Assembly (NCBI GenBank): GCA_034428595.1
Contig: DAOUHO010000068.1
Coordinates: forward strand, 1 to 7,905
Length of the DNA: 7,905 bases
Direction: 5' to 3'
From: JAJECS01 sp034428595
GTDB lineage: Bacteria; Chloroflexota; UBA11872
The notes below the pieces were generated by a model, which ran no database searches, had not been told where the DNA came from, and saw only the letters and a program-made list of their open reading frames with translations. The translations under genes were made by a program, and so were the position numbers. Of this stretch, positions 1 through 6,494 are shown in pieces. Position 1 is the stretch's first letter; every line of letters starts with the position of its first letter.

Positions 1-1470
1 GGACTCGATATCCAGCTTGAAAAGCTCGCAAATCGGATTCGGGGTGTTCGGGAAGATCACCTCGAGCCGCTGGCCCTCCGAGTCGTAGCGGAAGCCATCC
101 TCGCCCCGCGGGTAGCCGGCCGCGTCCAGAATCTCGTTCGCCTTGGGGACGTTCCAGTCATAGAGCTTGGACGCCTCTTCGCTGAAGCCGATGGTGCCCG
201 GGGCCAGCAGGTTGCTGACCAGGGTTGGCGCCAGGCCGCCGTTCTGCCGCACGGTCGCGGTCCGCCGGTCCAGCGCGTGAATCAGCGCCTTCCGCACGTT
301 GATATCGGTCAAGGGCCACTTGATCGTGTTCATCGGCACGTACTGGATGTCGTTGAACAGCAGCCCGATGACGTGGAACGCGGGGTTCTCGGAAACTCGC
401 TGCACGTCCGGGAACGTGAACTGCAGCGAGATGTCGATCTCACCGGCCTCGAACGCCTGCGCCCGGGCGGCGAAGTCCATCGACAGCTGGAGAATTCTGG
501 CCGTGTCGGCCAATCCCGGCCCCTTGTTGGTCGCAAACGGCGGGCCCCACGTGTAGTCGTCGAATCGCTCGTACAGCAGGTCAACGTCGTCAGTCCAGCT
601 CACGAACTTGTACGGACCGGTCCCGACCGGATTGCGCTCGAAGTCCTGCCCCATCTCCGTGATGGCCGTCGGCGACCCCATCACGAGCGAGGGAGTCGTC
701 AGGAATTCCGGCAGCAGCGGCTGCGGTCCGTTCGTGTTGAACCGGACGGTGTAGTCGTCGACCTTCTCGACGCTGGCGAAGGCGCCAACCTCACCCGCGA
801 CCGACCCGCGCACGGCGCTCGCGTCGAGATAGCGCTCGAAGTTGAAGACCACGGCATCGGCATTGAACGGGGTGTCGTCGTGGAACTTCACGTCGCTGCG
901 CAGCGGCAGCGTCCATGACAGTCGATCACTTGCAACCTCGGGAAGCCCCGCCGCCAGGTGCGGCTGTAGGACGTTGTCCTCACCGAACACCACGAGGCGC
1001 TCGAACATCGGCGACGTCGCCTCGGGCCCGCGCGTAATCCAGGACAGCGGGTCCAGCGAGTTTGGATTGGTGAAGGTGAAATAGGTCACCTCGCCGCCCA
1101 CGATGGGGTCCCAGGGTTCGCCGCCGATGTCGACGATCTTGCTGAGCAGATGCGCGTCGACGCCGGGGGCTCGCTCCCGGGCCTTCTCGACGATCTTCTC
1201 GACGATGACCTCTCGGATGACTTCCTTTTCGACGACCTGCTGGACCGGAACTTCCTTGATGACCTCTTGGGTCACGATCGTCGCGACCTCGACCTCTTTG
1301 ATCACTTCCTGAGTGACGATGGTCTGGACCGGGACTTCCTTGATGACCTCCTTGGTGACGATCTTCTCTTCACCACACGCGGCGAGTGCGGCCGCTCCGA
1401 CACCGCCGGCTAAGGCAACGGCTCCACTGCGCAACGCTTGACGGCGCGAGAGCGAAGATCTCATACCCAT
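1..1470 (-). CDS. ABC transporter substrate-binding lipoprotein, family 5 (partial, C-terminus outside window)
   Basis: The frame stays open from ATG 1470 to base 1, giving 490 visible residues and no stop. Family-5 binding proteins are usually 500-650 residues, so a C-terminal part is missing. The start is chosen because GGGGGAG (1478-1484) sits 7 nt upstream; ATG 1464 is a less well-spaced alternative. Residues 7-13 contain a Tat-like twin arginine (SRRQAL), then a hydrophobic segment and the lipobox LAAC with Cys32, so the protein is probably a lipid-anchored, externally exposed solute receptor. Residues 36-91 are a 14-residue repeat forming a charged stalk. The SBP_bac_5 domain starts near residue 125 (GGEVTYFTFTNP, later LRSDVKFHDDTPFNADAVVF at about 190-209, and NPVGTGPYKF at 280-289). 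The family captures peptides, nickel, opines or oligosaccharides for Dpp/Opp-type importers; the ligand is not predictable here. The permease gene lies directly upstream on the same strand, which supports the assignment. Confidence 0.93.
   Translation of the reverse strand, partial: MGMRSSLSRRQALRSGAVALAGGVGAAALAACGEEKIVTKEVIKEVPVQTIVTQEVIKEVEVATIVTQEVIKEVPVQQVVEKEVIREVIVEKIVEKARERAPGVDAHLLSKIVDIGGEPWDPIVGGEVTYFTFTNPNSLDPLSWITRGPEATSPMFERLVVFGEDNVLQPHLAAGLPEVASDRLSWTLPLRSDVKFHDDTPFNADAVVFNFERYLDASAVRGSVAGEVGAFASVEKVDDYTVRFNTNGPQPLLPEFLTTPSLVMGSPTAITEMGQDFERNPVGTGPYKFVSWTDDVDLLYERFDDYTWGPPFATNKGPGLADTARILQLSMDFAARAQAFEAGEIDISLQFTFPDVQRVSENPAFHVIGLLFNDIQYVPMNTIKWPLTDINVRKALIHALDRRTATVRQNGGLAPTLVSNLLAPGTIGFSEEASKLYDWNVPKANEILDAAGYPRGEDGFRYDSEGQRLEVIFPNTPNPICELFKLDIES
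1198..1365 (-). repeat. Four tandem 42-bp units encoding a 14-residue Val/Glu/Lys-rich repeat
   Basis: Inside the substrate-binding protein gene, residues 36-91 read as four consecutive 14-residue units: KIVTKEVIKEVPVQ, TIVTQEVIKEVEVA, TIVTQEVIKEVPVQ and QVVEKEVIREVIVE. A decayed fifth copy begins KIVEK. The units lie immediately after lipidated Cys32 and before the ligand-binding domain, so they probably form a rigid spacer holding the receptor off the membrane. Synonymous differences between units (for example GTC/GTG/GTT for Val) show that the protein sequence is held more tightly than the DNA. I recall similar V-E-K repeats after the lipobox in Chloroflexota binding proteins; that is from memory and not a search result. 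Confidence 0.85.
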
Positions 1471-1477
1471 GTCTCAT

Positions 1478-1484
1478 CTCCCCC
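1478..1484 (-). promoter_or_regulatory. Ribosome binding site of the substrate-binding protein gene
   Basis: GGGGGAG on the minus strand lies 7 nt before ATG 1470. It decides between that ATG and the in-frame ATG at 1464, which would be spaced 13 nt away. Confidence 0.6.
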
Positions 1485-1520
1485 AGACTTTCCGAATTCG
1501 AAGGTTTTCTTCAGCATCGC

Positions 1521-1549
1521 ATCCTACTCGCTGGGCATAGCCGTGACAA
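1521..1549 (-). promoter_or_regulatory. Predicted sigma70-like promoter for the substrate-binding protein gene
   Basis: On the minus strand TTGTCA (1544-1549, five of six matches to the -35 consensus) and TAGGAT (1521-1526, four of six matches to the -10 consensus) are separated by exactly 17 nt. Transcription would start near 1514, leaving a leader of roughly 44 nt before ATG 1470. The promoter lies in the 101-bp gap after the permease stop codon, so the binding protein could be expressed above the permease level, as is common for importer receptors. This is prediction by eye only. Confidence 0.45.
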
Positions 1550-1571
1550 CGCGAGCGGAAGGTAGAACTGG

Positions 1572-2486
1572 CTAGCCGGTCCAGGCCGAGGCCTGCGGGT
1601 CCAGCGCCTCGCGAAGACCGTCGCCAAAGAGATTGATGGCGAAGACGGTGATGGCCAGCGCCAGTCCGTTGAACGTCGGAATCCACCAGGCCGTGCGGAA
1701 GTAGTTGCGATTCAAGGAAAGCTCGAGCCCCCATTCGGGCTCGGGTGGGCCGGCGCCCAATCCGAGAAAGCTCAGGCCGGCCGCTGACAGCATGTTGGTG
1801 CCCAGGCCGAGCGTGGCAAGGATGAGGATCGGGCTGATGACGTTGGGGAGTATGTGGCGAAAGATGATTCGCAAATCGCGCATGCCGACGGCGCGCGCCG
1901 CCCGCACGTAGGTGAACTCGCGCGCCGACAACGTGGTGCCGCGCACGACGCGGGCATACCCGGCAATCCCGGCAATCCCCAGCGCGATCATGGCGTTGTT
2001 CAGGCCGGGGCCCAGCCCCGCCACGATGGTGATGGCCAGCAGCAGGCTGGGAAATGCGAGCATGATGTCCAGCACGCGGCTGATCAGCATGTCCGGCCAG
2101 CGGCCGAAGTAGCCCGCAACCAATCCCAGAATCGATCCGCCCACGGCGCCGATGGCAACCGCGGTGAAGCCGATGCGCAAGGAAATGCGCGCCCCGCGCA
2201 CCACACGACTGAACACGTCGCGCCCGATGTCGTCGGTGCCGAATACATGGCCGTCAGTTCCAGGCGGCAACAACGCCCCGGGGACGTTGTAGTAGTCCAG
2301 CCCTTCGGTGGCGATCACGTCGGCAAAAATCGCGCCGGACGCCATGATGATCAATATCACGCCGCCGACGAGTGCGCCCTTGTTGCGATAGAGACGCCGC
2401 CAGGCGAGCGTCCATTCGCTGCGCGGCTTCACCTGAGCGGCGCCCTGGAGCGCCGCCTCGCCCACCACCCGGGACTCCAAGCTCAT
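1572..2486 (-). CDS. ABC transporter permease, DppC/OppC family
   Basis: This 304-residue inner-membrane protein has the usual length of DppC/OppC permeases, one of the two channel subunits of a dipeptide/oligopeptide/nickel-type importer. The visible order is a cytoplasmic N-terminus with the family motif around WRRLYRNKGALVG (29-41), a first membrane helix at about 38-58, the periplasmic signature GTDDIGRDVFSRVVRGARIS (83-102), further helices from about 106, and the ATPase-contacting EAA loop at about 196-217 (AARAVG...HILPN). The C-terminal signatures SAAGLSFLGLG (234-244) and FGDGLREALDP (287-297) complete the family pattern. The start ATG 2486 has GAGGG 6 nt upstream. The gene ends in TAG, 101 bp before the binding protein gene. 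No DppB-type partner lies upstream, where one is commonly found; it and the ATPases may lie beyond the left edge. The solute cannot be deduced from the permease. Confidence 0.95.
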   Translation of the reverse strand: MSLESRVVGEAALQGAAQVKPRSEWTLAWRRLYRNKGALVGGVILIIMASGAIFADVIATEGLDYYNVPGALLPPGTDGHVFGTDDIGRDVFSRVVRGARISLRIGFTAVAIGAVGGSILGLVAGYFGRWPDMLISRVLDIMLAFPSLLLAITIVAGLGPGLNNAMIALGIAGIAGYARVVRGTTLSAREFTYVRAARAVGMRDLRIIFRHILPNVISPILILATLGLGTNMLSAAGLSFLGLGAGPPEPEWGLELSLNRNYFRTAWWIPTFNGLALAITVFAINLFGDGLREALDPQASAWTG

Positions 2487-2604
2487 CGGCTGCCCTCGGT
2501 CCTGTTTCGGTATGCCTACCGGCGCCGACGTCGTGGTCGACGAATCGCGGCGCCCTGCCGTCGCGGGAACACGGCGGCCGCGCAGCGGTCACCGCAGTCG
2601 TTCG

Positions 2605-2634
2605 AAGCTAAACCGATTGACCGTTGAGCGTCAA
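2605..2634 (-). promoter_or_regulatory. Weak candidate promoter for the permease gene
   Basis: On the minus strand TTGACG (2629-2634, five of six) is followed after 18 nt by TAGCTT (2605-2610), which keeps only the TA...T core of a -10 box; TTTAGC at 16 nt spacing is an alternative. The -35 box and part of the spacer lie inside the inverted repeat at 2615-2636, as would be expected if a repressor bound there. The leader to ATG 2486 would be about 110 nt. The -10 match is poor, so confidence is low. Confidence 0.25.
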
Positions 2635-2636
2635 TC
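2615..2636. repeat. Inverted repeat GATTGAC-N8-GTCAATC, possible operator
   Basis: Two perfect 7-bp arms (2615-2621 and 2630-2636) flank an 8-nt centre. Centre-to-centre spacing of about 15 bp is longer than one helical turn but within the range used by dimeric regulators. It overlaps the only TTGAC-like -35 element of the intergenic region. A 7-bp inverted repeat with short spacing is not very unlikely by chance in 339 bp (I estimate a few tenths of an event), so this is a candidate only. Confidence 0.35.
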
Positions 2637-2825
2637 CCGCGGAGCCGCCATTCTGTCGGTCATTGGTCCTCAGTCGACGGCGGCATCGGTTGCCAGGGGC
2701 GTCACGCTCGCAAGCGCCATGCGCCATACTGTCGCCGCACTAGCGGTTTACCGCCGGGGCCTTTACGGCGCAGCCGCCGGAGTCGGAGTTGCCGTGGAAA
2801 TCAACGACCAGCGCCCGAGCCTCTT

Positions 2826-3773
2826 GTGAAACTCTGCATTTCCATCGCGTGCTACCGCTGGGCGTTCCAGCCCTCGATTCGGCGCGACGGCCTCGACTAC
2901 CGCGCGGGCGGCGGGCCGCTGGCCTACTTGCAGTCATTCACGGCCCCGCCGCCGGAAGACAACCGCTTCTTCTGGATGGTCGACAAGACGGCTGAGCTGG
3001 GACTCCAGGGGCTCTACGCGCATCCAGGCGAATACGTCGACGACCGGGCCGGGGCTGAAGACATGCGCCGCAAGGTCGAGGACCGCGGACTAATCTGGAA
3101 CGGCGGCCTCACCGTCAACATGGCCGCCACCGACGAAGAGTGGGAGAGCTTCGAATACGACAACGCCGTGCGCCAGCTCAAGCTCAACCATTGGGCCGGG
3201 CTCAACATCGCCACCATGACCCACCGGCTGCCCAACGTGCATAACCACTTCTCGACCGACCCGCCGATCGACGAGCAAATGGCGCGCGCCGCCAGGCATC
3301 TCCCCGCGCTGACGCCCGTGGCCCGGGACCTTGGCGTGATCATGGCCTGGGAAAACCACATGGACTACCGCGTCTCCGAAGTGGCCGGCGTCGTGGACGA
3401 GATCAGCTCGCCCTGGCTGCAAATCACCCTCGACACCGCCAATCCATTCCCCAGTCTCGAGGACCCGTTGGAAGGCGCGCGCATCGCCGCCCGCAACGTC
3501 GTGGCGGTGCACTTCAAGGACTTCCGCGCCCAACCGCTGCGCGCGACGTGGGAGCCGCATTTCCACTACTCGCCCGTGGGGCACGGCGACTCGCCCATCG
3601 GCGAGATCCTCGCGGTGCTGCAAGCCGAGGCGCCCGACCCGGAGAACCTGCTCGCCAACATCGAGATTTCGCCGCCACCGCAGCACGACCCGGAAACATG
3701 GGTGCTCGAGAGCAAGCGCTGGTTGCTGGAAGAGCAGGGCCAATACTTCGAGCCCCATTTGTCAGCCCAATGA
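2826..3773 (+). CDS. Sugar phosphate isomerase/epimerase-type TIM-barrel protein (first copy)
   Basis: This 315-residue protein belongs to the xylose isomerase-like TIM-barrel superfamily (AP_endonuc_2 fold), whose members isomerise or epimerise sugars and related polyols, or cleave C-C bonds in a few families, using a bound divalent metal. Expected metal ligands sit at the ends of late beta strands: Glu176 (WENHMDYR), Asp203 (LDTAN), His229 (VHFKD) and Glu280 (NIEIS). It is cytosolic, with no signal peptide. The start is GTG 2826; it has only a weak GAG at 2817-2819 as ribosome site, but translation from here lines up residue for residue with the start of the downstream paralogue. The stop codon overlaps the next start (ATGA, 3770-3773), so the two are translationally coupled. 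The substrate is unknown; a hydrolase or dehydratase role within the same fold is possible. Confidence 0.88.
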   Translation: MKLCISIACYRWAFQPSIRRDGLDYRAGGGPLAYLQSFTAPPPEDNRFFWMVDKTAELGLQGLYAHPGEYVDDRAGAEDMRRKVEDRGLIWNGGLTVNMAATDEEWESFEYDNAVRQLKLNHWAGLNIATMTHRLPNVHNHFSTDPPIDEQMARAARHLPALTPVARDLGVIMAWENHMDYRVSEVAGVVDEISSPWLQITLDTANPFPSLEDPLEGARIAARNVVAVHFKDFRAQPLRATWEPHFHYSPVGHGDSPIGEILAVLQAEAPDPENLLANIEISPPPQHDPETWVLESKRWLLEEQGQYFEPHLSAQ

Positions 3774-4786
3774 AGCTCGGGCTCTCCCACGAGACCTACC
3801 GCTGGGTCGCCTTCCCGTGGATGCGGTCGGACGACCCGGAGTTCGTCGGTGAGATGCAGGCGCCCATCTACCTGCGAGGTATCGACCCGCCGCCGCCCGG
3901 GGAACTGCCGATCGATTGGATTATTGATCGCGTGGTGGCCCACGGACTTTCGTCGCTGGCCATGGATTGCGGCTGGTTCGAGAGCATCGACCGCGCCCGC
4001 GCCTTCCGCGACCGGATGGCTGAGCGCACCCTCACCTGCCTCGCGTCCGCATCCGTCGACCTGGCCGCGTCGGCCGATGCCTGGGGCGGCGGAGGCTATG
4101 ACCCATTGTGGAGCAGCCGCCGAATGCCGACCTTCGACATGTCGCGGGCAACCGCCGTTCGGTCCGGCTGGACCGGCGGCGCGCCGTTCGACATCGCGGT
4201 GCGGGCCATGGAGCTGGCGCAGGCCGCGGGCGCGAGCACCCTCAGCCTGGTGCACGGACAACCCGGCCGCCTCAACCACTACGCCAAGGCCCCATCCATC
4301 GACGAGCAGATCGACCGGATCGTCGGCAACCTCAAGACCCTGCTGCCCATCGCCGACGACATGGGCTTGACGCTCGCCACCGAAAACCACATGGACTACC
4401 GCTGCTCGGAGTTCGCCCGTGTCCATGAGGGTCTGGGCACGACGACCCTGCGCCACGTGTTCGACTTCGCCGACTCCATGGCCGTCAACGAAGACCCGCT
4501 CGACGGTCTCCGCCACGTGGCCCGCTACACCACCGCCACACACCTCCGGGACATGCGGGCACAGCCCATCACCCAGGTAGCCACCGGCGCCTTCTTTCAC
4601 ACGCCCATCGGCCTCGGCAGCGTGCCGATTCAGACAATGCTCGACATCTTGCAGGCCGAGGCGCCGGACCCCGCCGATCTGCACCACTTCGTCGAGGTCG
4701 TCCCGCGGCCCGACTACGACACCGAGCACTGGCTCACCGCCAGCCTCGACTGGCTGCGCACCGAATGCGCGGCGTACTGGGGCTAG
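3770..4786 (+). CDS. Sugar phosphate isomerase/epimerase-type TIM-barrel protein (second copy, with insertion)
   Basis: This 338-residue protein is a paralogue of the preceding gene. ATG 3770 is chosen over upstream in-frame starts because it overlaps the previous stop (ATGA) and because MKLGLSHETYRW matches the first copy's N-terminus. Predicted metal ligands are Glu205 (TENHMDYR), Asp232 (FDFAD), His258 (THLRD) and Glu309 (FVEVV), with the same spacings (27, 26, 51) as in the first copy. The pair aligns without gaps from residue 1 to about 105 and from Asp141 (Asp112 in copy one) to the last ligand; I count about 70 identities in the latter 169 positions. Copy two has one extra block of 29 residues at about 106-134, rich in Gly, Trp, Arg and Ser, where the first copy is short. 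Ligand conservation suggests both are active enzymes, perhaps on successive intermediates or as a heterodimer. The reaction is not identifiable. Confidence 0.88.
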   Translation: MKLGLSHETYRWVAFPWMRSDDPEFVGEMQAPIYLRGIDPPPPGELPIDWIIDRVVAHGLSSLAMDCGWFESIDRARAFRDRMAERTLTCLASASVDLAASADAWGGGGYDPLWSSRRMPTFDMSRATAVRSGWTGGAPFDIAVRAMELAQAAGASTLSLVHGQPGRLNHYAKAPSIDEQIDRIVGNLKTLLPIADDMGLTLATENHMDYRCSEFARVHEGLGTTTLRHVFDFADSMAVNEDPLDGLRHVARYTTATHLRDMRAQPITQVATGAFFHTPIGLGSVPIQTMLDILQAEAPDPADLHHFVEVVPRPDYDTEHWLTASLDWLRTECAAYWG

Positions 4787-4867
4787 CCGCTCCGAATTCC
4801 TGCCCGGCAGCCGCCACCCTCGTCGACAGTTCCGGAGTACGCTGCCCCCACAGGCGCTGCCCACGCC

Positions 4868-4872
4868 GAGGG
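4868..4872 (+). promoter_or_regulatory. Ribosome binding site that sets the oxidoreductase start
   Basis: GAGGG lies 5 nt before ATG 4878. The in-frame GTG at 4872 overlaps this site and cannot use it, so ATG 4878 is the better start. Confidence 0.55.
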
Positions 4873-4877
4873 TGACC

Positions 4878-6494
4878 ATGGACTACGACGCGATCATCGT
4901 CGGCTGCGGCCACAACGGCCTCGTGGCGGCGTTCTACCTGGCGCGGGCCGGGTTACGGGTGCTGGCGTTGGAGCAGGGACCCAAGGTCGGCGGCGCGGCC
5001 ACCACCGACGAGCTCTTTCCCGGCTTCCACTTCTCCACCTGCGCCCACAGCTTCGTCCTGTTCCATCCGCGGATCCTGGACGACATGCGCCTCGTGGATC
5101 GTGGCCTGCGCGTGTTTCGCCGCGATCCCCCGCAGTTCCACCCATTTGCCGACGGCGAGTATCTGCTCAACTGGAACGACCTGGAACGGACGCGGGAATC
5201 CATCGCCCGCGTCTCACAGCACGACGCCGAAGCCTATATAGATTATGTCAAGTTCTGGCAGCGCGCGGCGGAGATCTTCGAGCCCTACCTGCTCACGCCC
5301 CCGCCCTCCCTGGGCGAATTCCTGCGCACCGCCGAGGACGGTCCGCATGGGGCCGTCGCGCATACCCTCATCACCGGCACCCGACGCCAGCTCCTCGACG
5401 AATACTTCGAGTCGCCGCGCGTCAAGGCGTCGCTGGGCACCACCTTCGACGCCGGCACCACCGATAACGCGGGCGGATTGCTCTACTTCGCCTTTGCCGC
5501 CGCTCTCTCGTCACAACTGGGCCAACGCGGGCTGGTGGGATTCCCCCGGGGAGGCATGGGTGCGGTCACGCGACTCCTGCGCCAAGCCGCCGAGAGCGCT
5601 GGGGCCGTGGTGCGCACCTCATCGCCGGTCACCGGCGTGCACGTGGCCGACGGACGCGCCCGAGGCGTCGTTCTCGCCGACGGAACGGTCGTCACCGCCC
5701 GCGCCGTGCTCTCCAACGCCGACCCACAGCGCACGCTCGCCCACCTGGTTCCGCCGGAGCACCTGCCGGAGCCCTTCCTCCGCTCGGTTCGACGGCTGCG
5801 GATAAACGCGGGCTACCTGAAGCTGCACTGCGCCACGACGGGCTTGCCTGACTGGCGGGCCTTGCCGGGAGACGGTCCGCAGCACGGCGCCAACGTGCGC
5901 ATCTGCGAATCGCTGGACCACATCGACCGGGCCTGGAGTCAGGCACGCGCCGGCCAAATGCCCACGGAGTCAGTCCTCGGGCTGGTCTGCCCGTCCGTCT
6001 ATGACCGCTCAGTCGCACCCGCCGGCCACCACACCATCTCGATCTGGGTCGAATACGCCCCTGTGGGACTCCCGCCGGCCTCCTGGGAGGCCCAGCGGGC
6101 GCAAATCAGCGACGCGCTGATTGCGCAGGTCGCGCGCTACGCCCCCAACTTCCCCGACCTGGTGCAAGACGCCTACCTCCACGGACCGCCTGAAATCGAG
6201 GCCCGCGCCGGCATGACGCGCGGCAACATGCATCACGTCGACATGACCATCGATCAGATGCTAGGTGCGCGTCCCCTGCCCGGCTGCGCGGCCTACCGTA
6301 CGCCGCTCAGCGGGCTCTATCTGTGTGGATCGGGATGCCATCCCGGAGGCGGCGTCAGCGGCGTGCCCGGCCACAACGCCGCCCAGACCGTGATCCGCGA
6401 CCTGAATGGCGTCGCGGCCGCGGACACACCGCGCGCTACCATCGGCGCCACGCGGCCCGCGAAGACCAACCTTCCGAGAGGCAGAAGCCTGTGA
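4878..6494 (+). CDS. FAD-dependent oxidoreductase, PYROXD2/phytoene desaturase (CrtI)-like
   Basis: This 538-residue protein begins almost at once with a Rossmann dinucleotide fold: IIVGCGHNGLVAA (Gly9, Gly11, Gly14) followed by Glu32 in LEQGPKVGGA, the usual FAD ribose-binding acid. A second FAD-contacting segment lies at the C-terminus (LYLCGSGCHPGGGVSG, about 480-495, then GHNAAQ). Between them are the VGFPRGGMGAV stretch (220-230) and the VLSNADPQRTL stretch (277-287) typical of the PYROXD2/CrtI amine-oxidase-like family. These proteins oxidise or desaturate substrates with FAD. No carotenoid genes adjoin it and the C-terminal motif is nearer PYROXD2 than CrtI, so phytoene desaturation is unlikely. 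It starts 91 bp after the second TIM-barrel gene and its TGA overlaps the next start, so it is probably co-transcribed and coupled to the aminotransferase. It may act on an amine or alcohol intermediate of the same pathway; that is inference. Confidence 0.88.
   Translation: MDYDAIIVGCGHNGLVAAFYLARAGLRVLALEQGPKVGGAATTDELFPGFHFSTCAHSFVLFHPRILDDMRLVDRGLRVFRRDPPQFHPFADGEYLLNWNDLERTRESIARVSQHDAEAYIDYVKFWQRAAEIFEPYLLTPPPSLGEFLRTAEDGPHGAVAHTLITGTRRQLLDEYFESPRVKASLGTTFDAGTTDNAGGLLYFAFAAALSSQLGQRGLVGFPRGGMGAVTRLLRQAAESAGAVVRTSSPVTGVHVADGRARGVVLADGTVVTARAVLSNADPQRTLAHLVPPEHLPEPFLRSVRRLRINAGYLKLHCATTGLPDWRALPGDGPQHGANVRICESLDHIDRAWSQARAGQMPTESVLGLVCPSVYDRSVAPAGHHTISIWVEYAPVGLPPASWEAQRAQISDALIAQVARYAPNFPDLVQDAYLHGPPEIEARAGMTRGNMHHVDMTIDQMLGARPLPGCAAYRTPLSGLYLCGSGCHPGGGVSGVPGHNAAQTVIRDLNGVAAADTPRATIGATRPAKTNLPRGRSL

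Larger units (their letters stand above)
2487..2825. other. Divergent intergenic region (339 bp) without a gene
   Basis: This stretch separates the leftward permease from the rightward TIM-barrel genes and must carry both promoters if neither group is read from outside. Frames crossing it are continuations of antisense shadows or lack a family signature, so I call no gene. It holds a 7-bp-arm inverted repeat (2615-2636), a weak minus-strand promoter overlapping it, and a small 5-bp-arm palindrome GCGGT-TT-ACCGC (2743-2754) 71 nt before the GTG start of the first rightward gene. I could not find a convincing -35/-10 pair for the plus strand; CATACT (2725-2730) resembles a -10 but has no matching -35. 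Confidence 0.7.

Noticed and set aside
1150..1413. Asp/Leu-rich plus-strand open frame with a repetitive protein
   Set aside because: It is the antisense reading of the 42-bp repeats in the binding protein gene; its apparent repeats come from that periodicity and it has no family signature.
1854..2627. Plus-strand open frame of 257 codons opposite the permease
   Set aside because: Composition is rich in His, Arg and Ala with no domain, while the minus strand has clear permease signatures over the same bases.
3548..3769. Upstream in-frame start for the second TIM-barrel protein
   Set aside because: It would add 74 Arg/Ala-rich residues inside the first gene in another frame; the paralogue alignment and the ATGA overlap put the start at 3770.
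4787..4877. Possible promoter (TACGCT near 4841) between the second TIM-barrel and oxidoreductase genes
   Set aside because: Only the TA...T core fits and no -35 box stands at the right distance; read-through from upstream explains expression equally well.
3566..4879. Long minus-strand open frame (437 codons) opposite the second TIM-barrel gene
   Set aside because: High-GC coding sequence often leaves the opposite strand open. The protein shows no motif, whereas the plus strand carries a complete enzyme with conserved metal ligands.
6323..6493. Upstream in-frame start for the aminotransferase
   Set aside because: The extension overlaps the conserved C-terminal FAD motif of the oxidoreductase and encodes an Arg-rich sequence foreign to the family.
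4878..6494. Assignment as a carotenoid phytoene desaturase
   Set aside because: The fold is related, but the C-terminal motif is closer to PYROXD2 and no carotenoid gene is present in the window.
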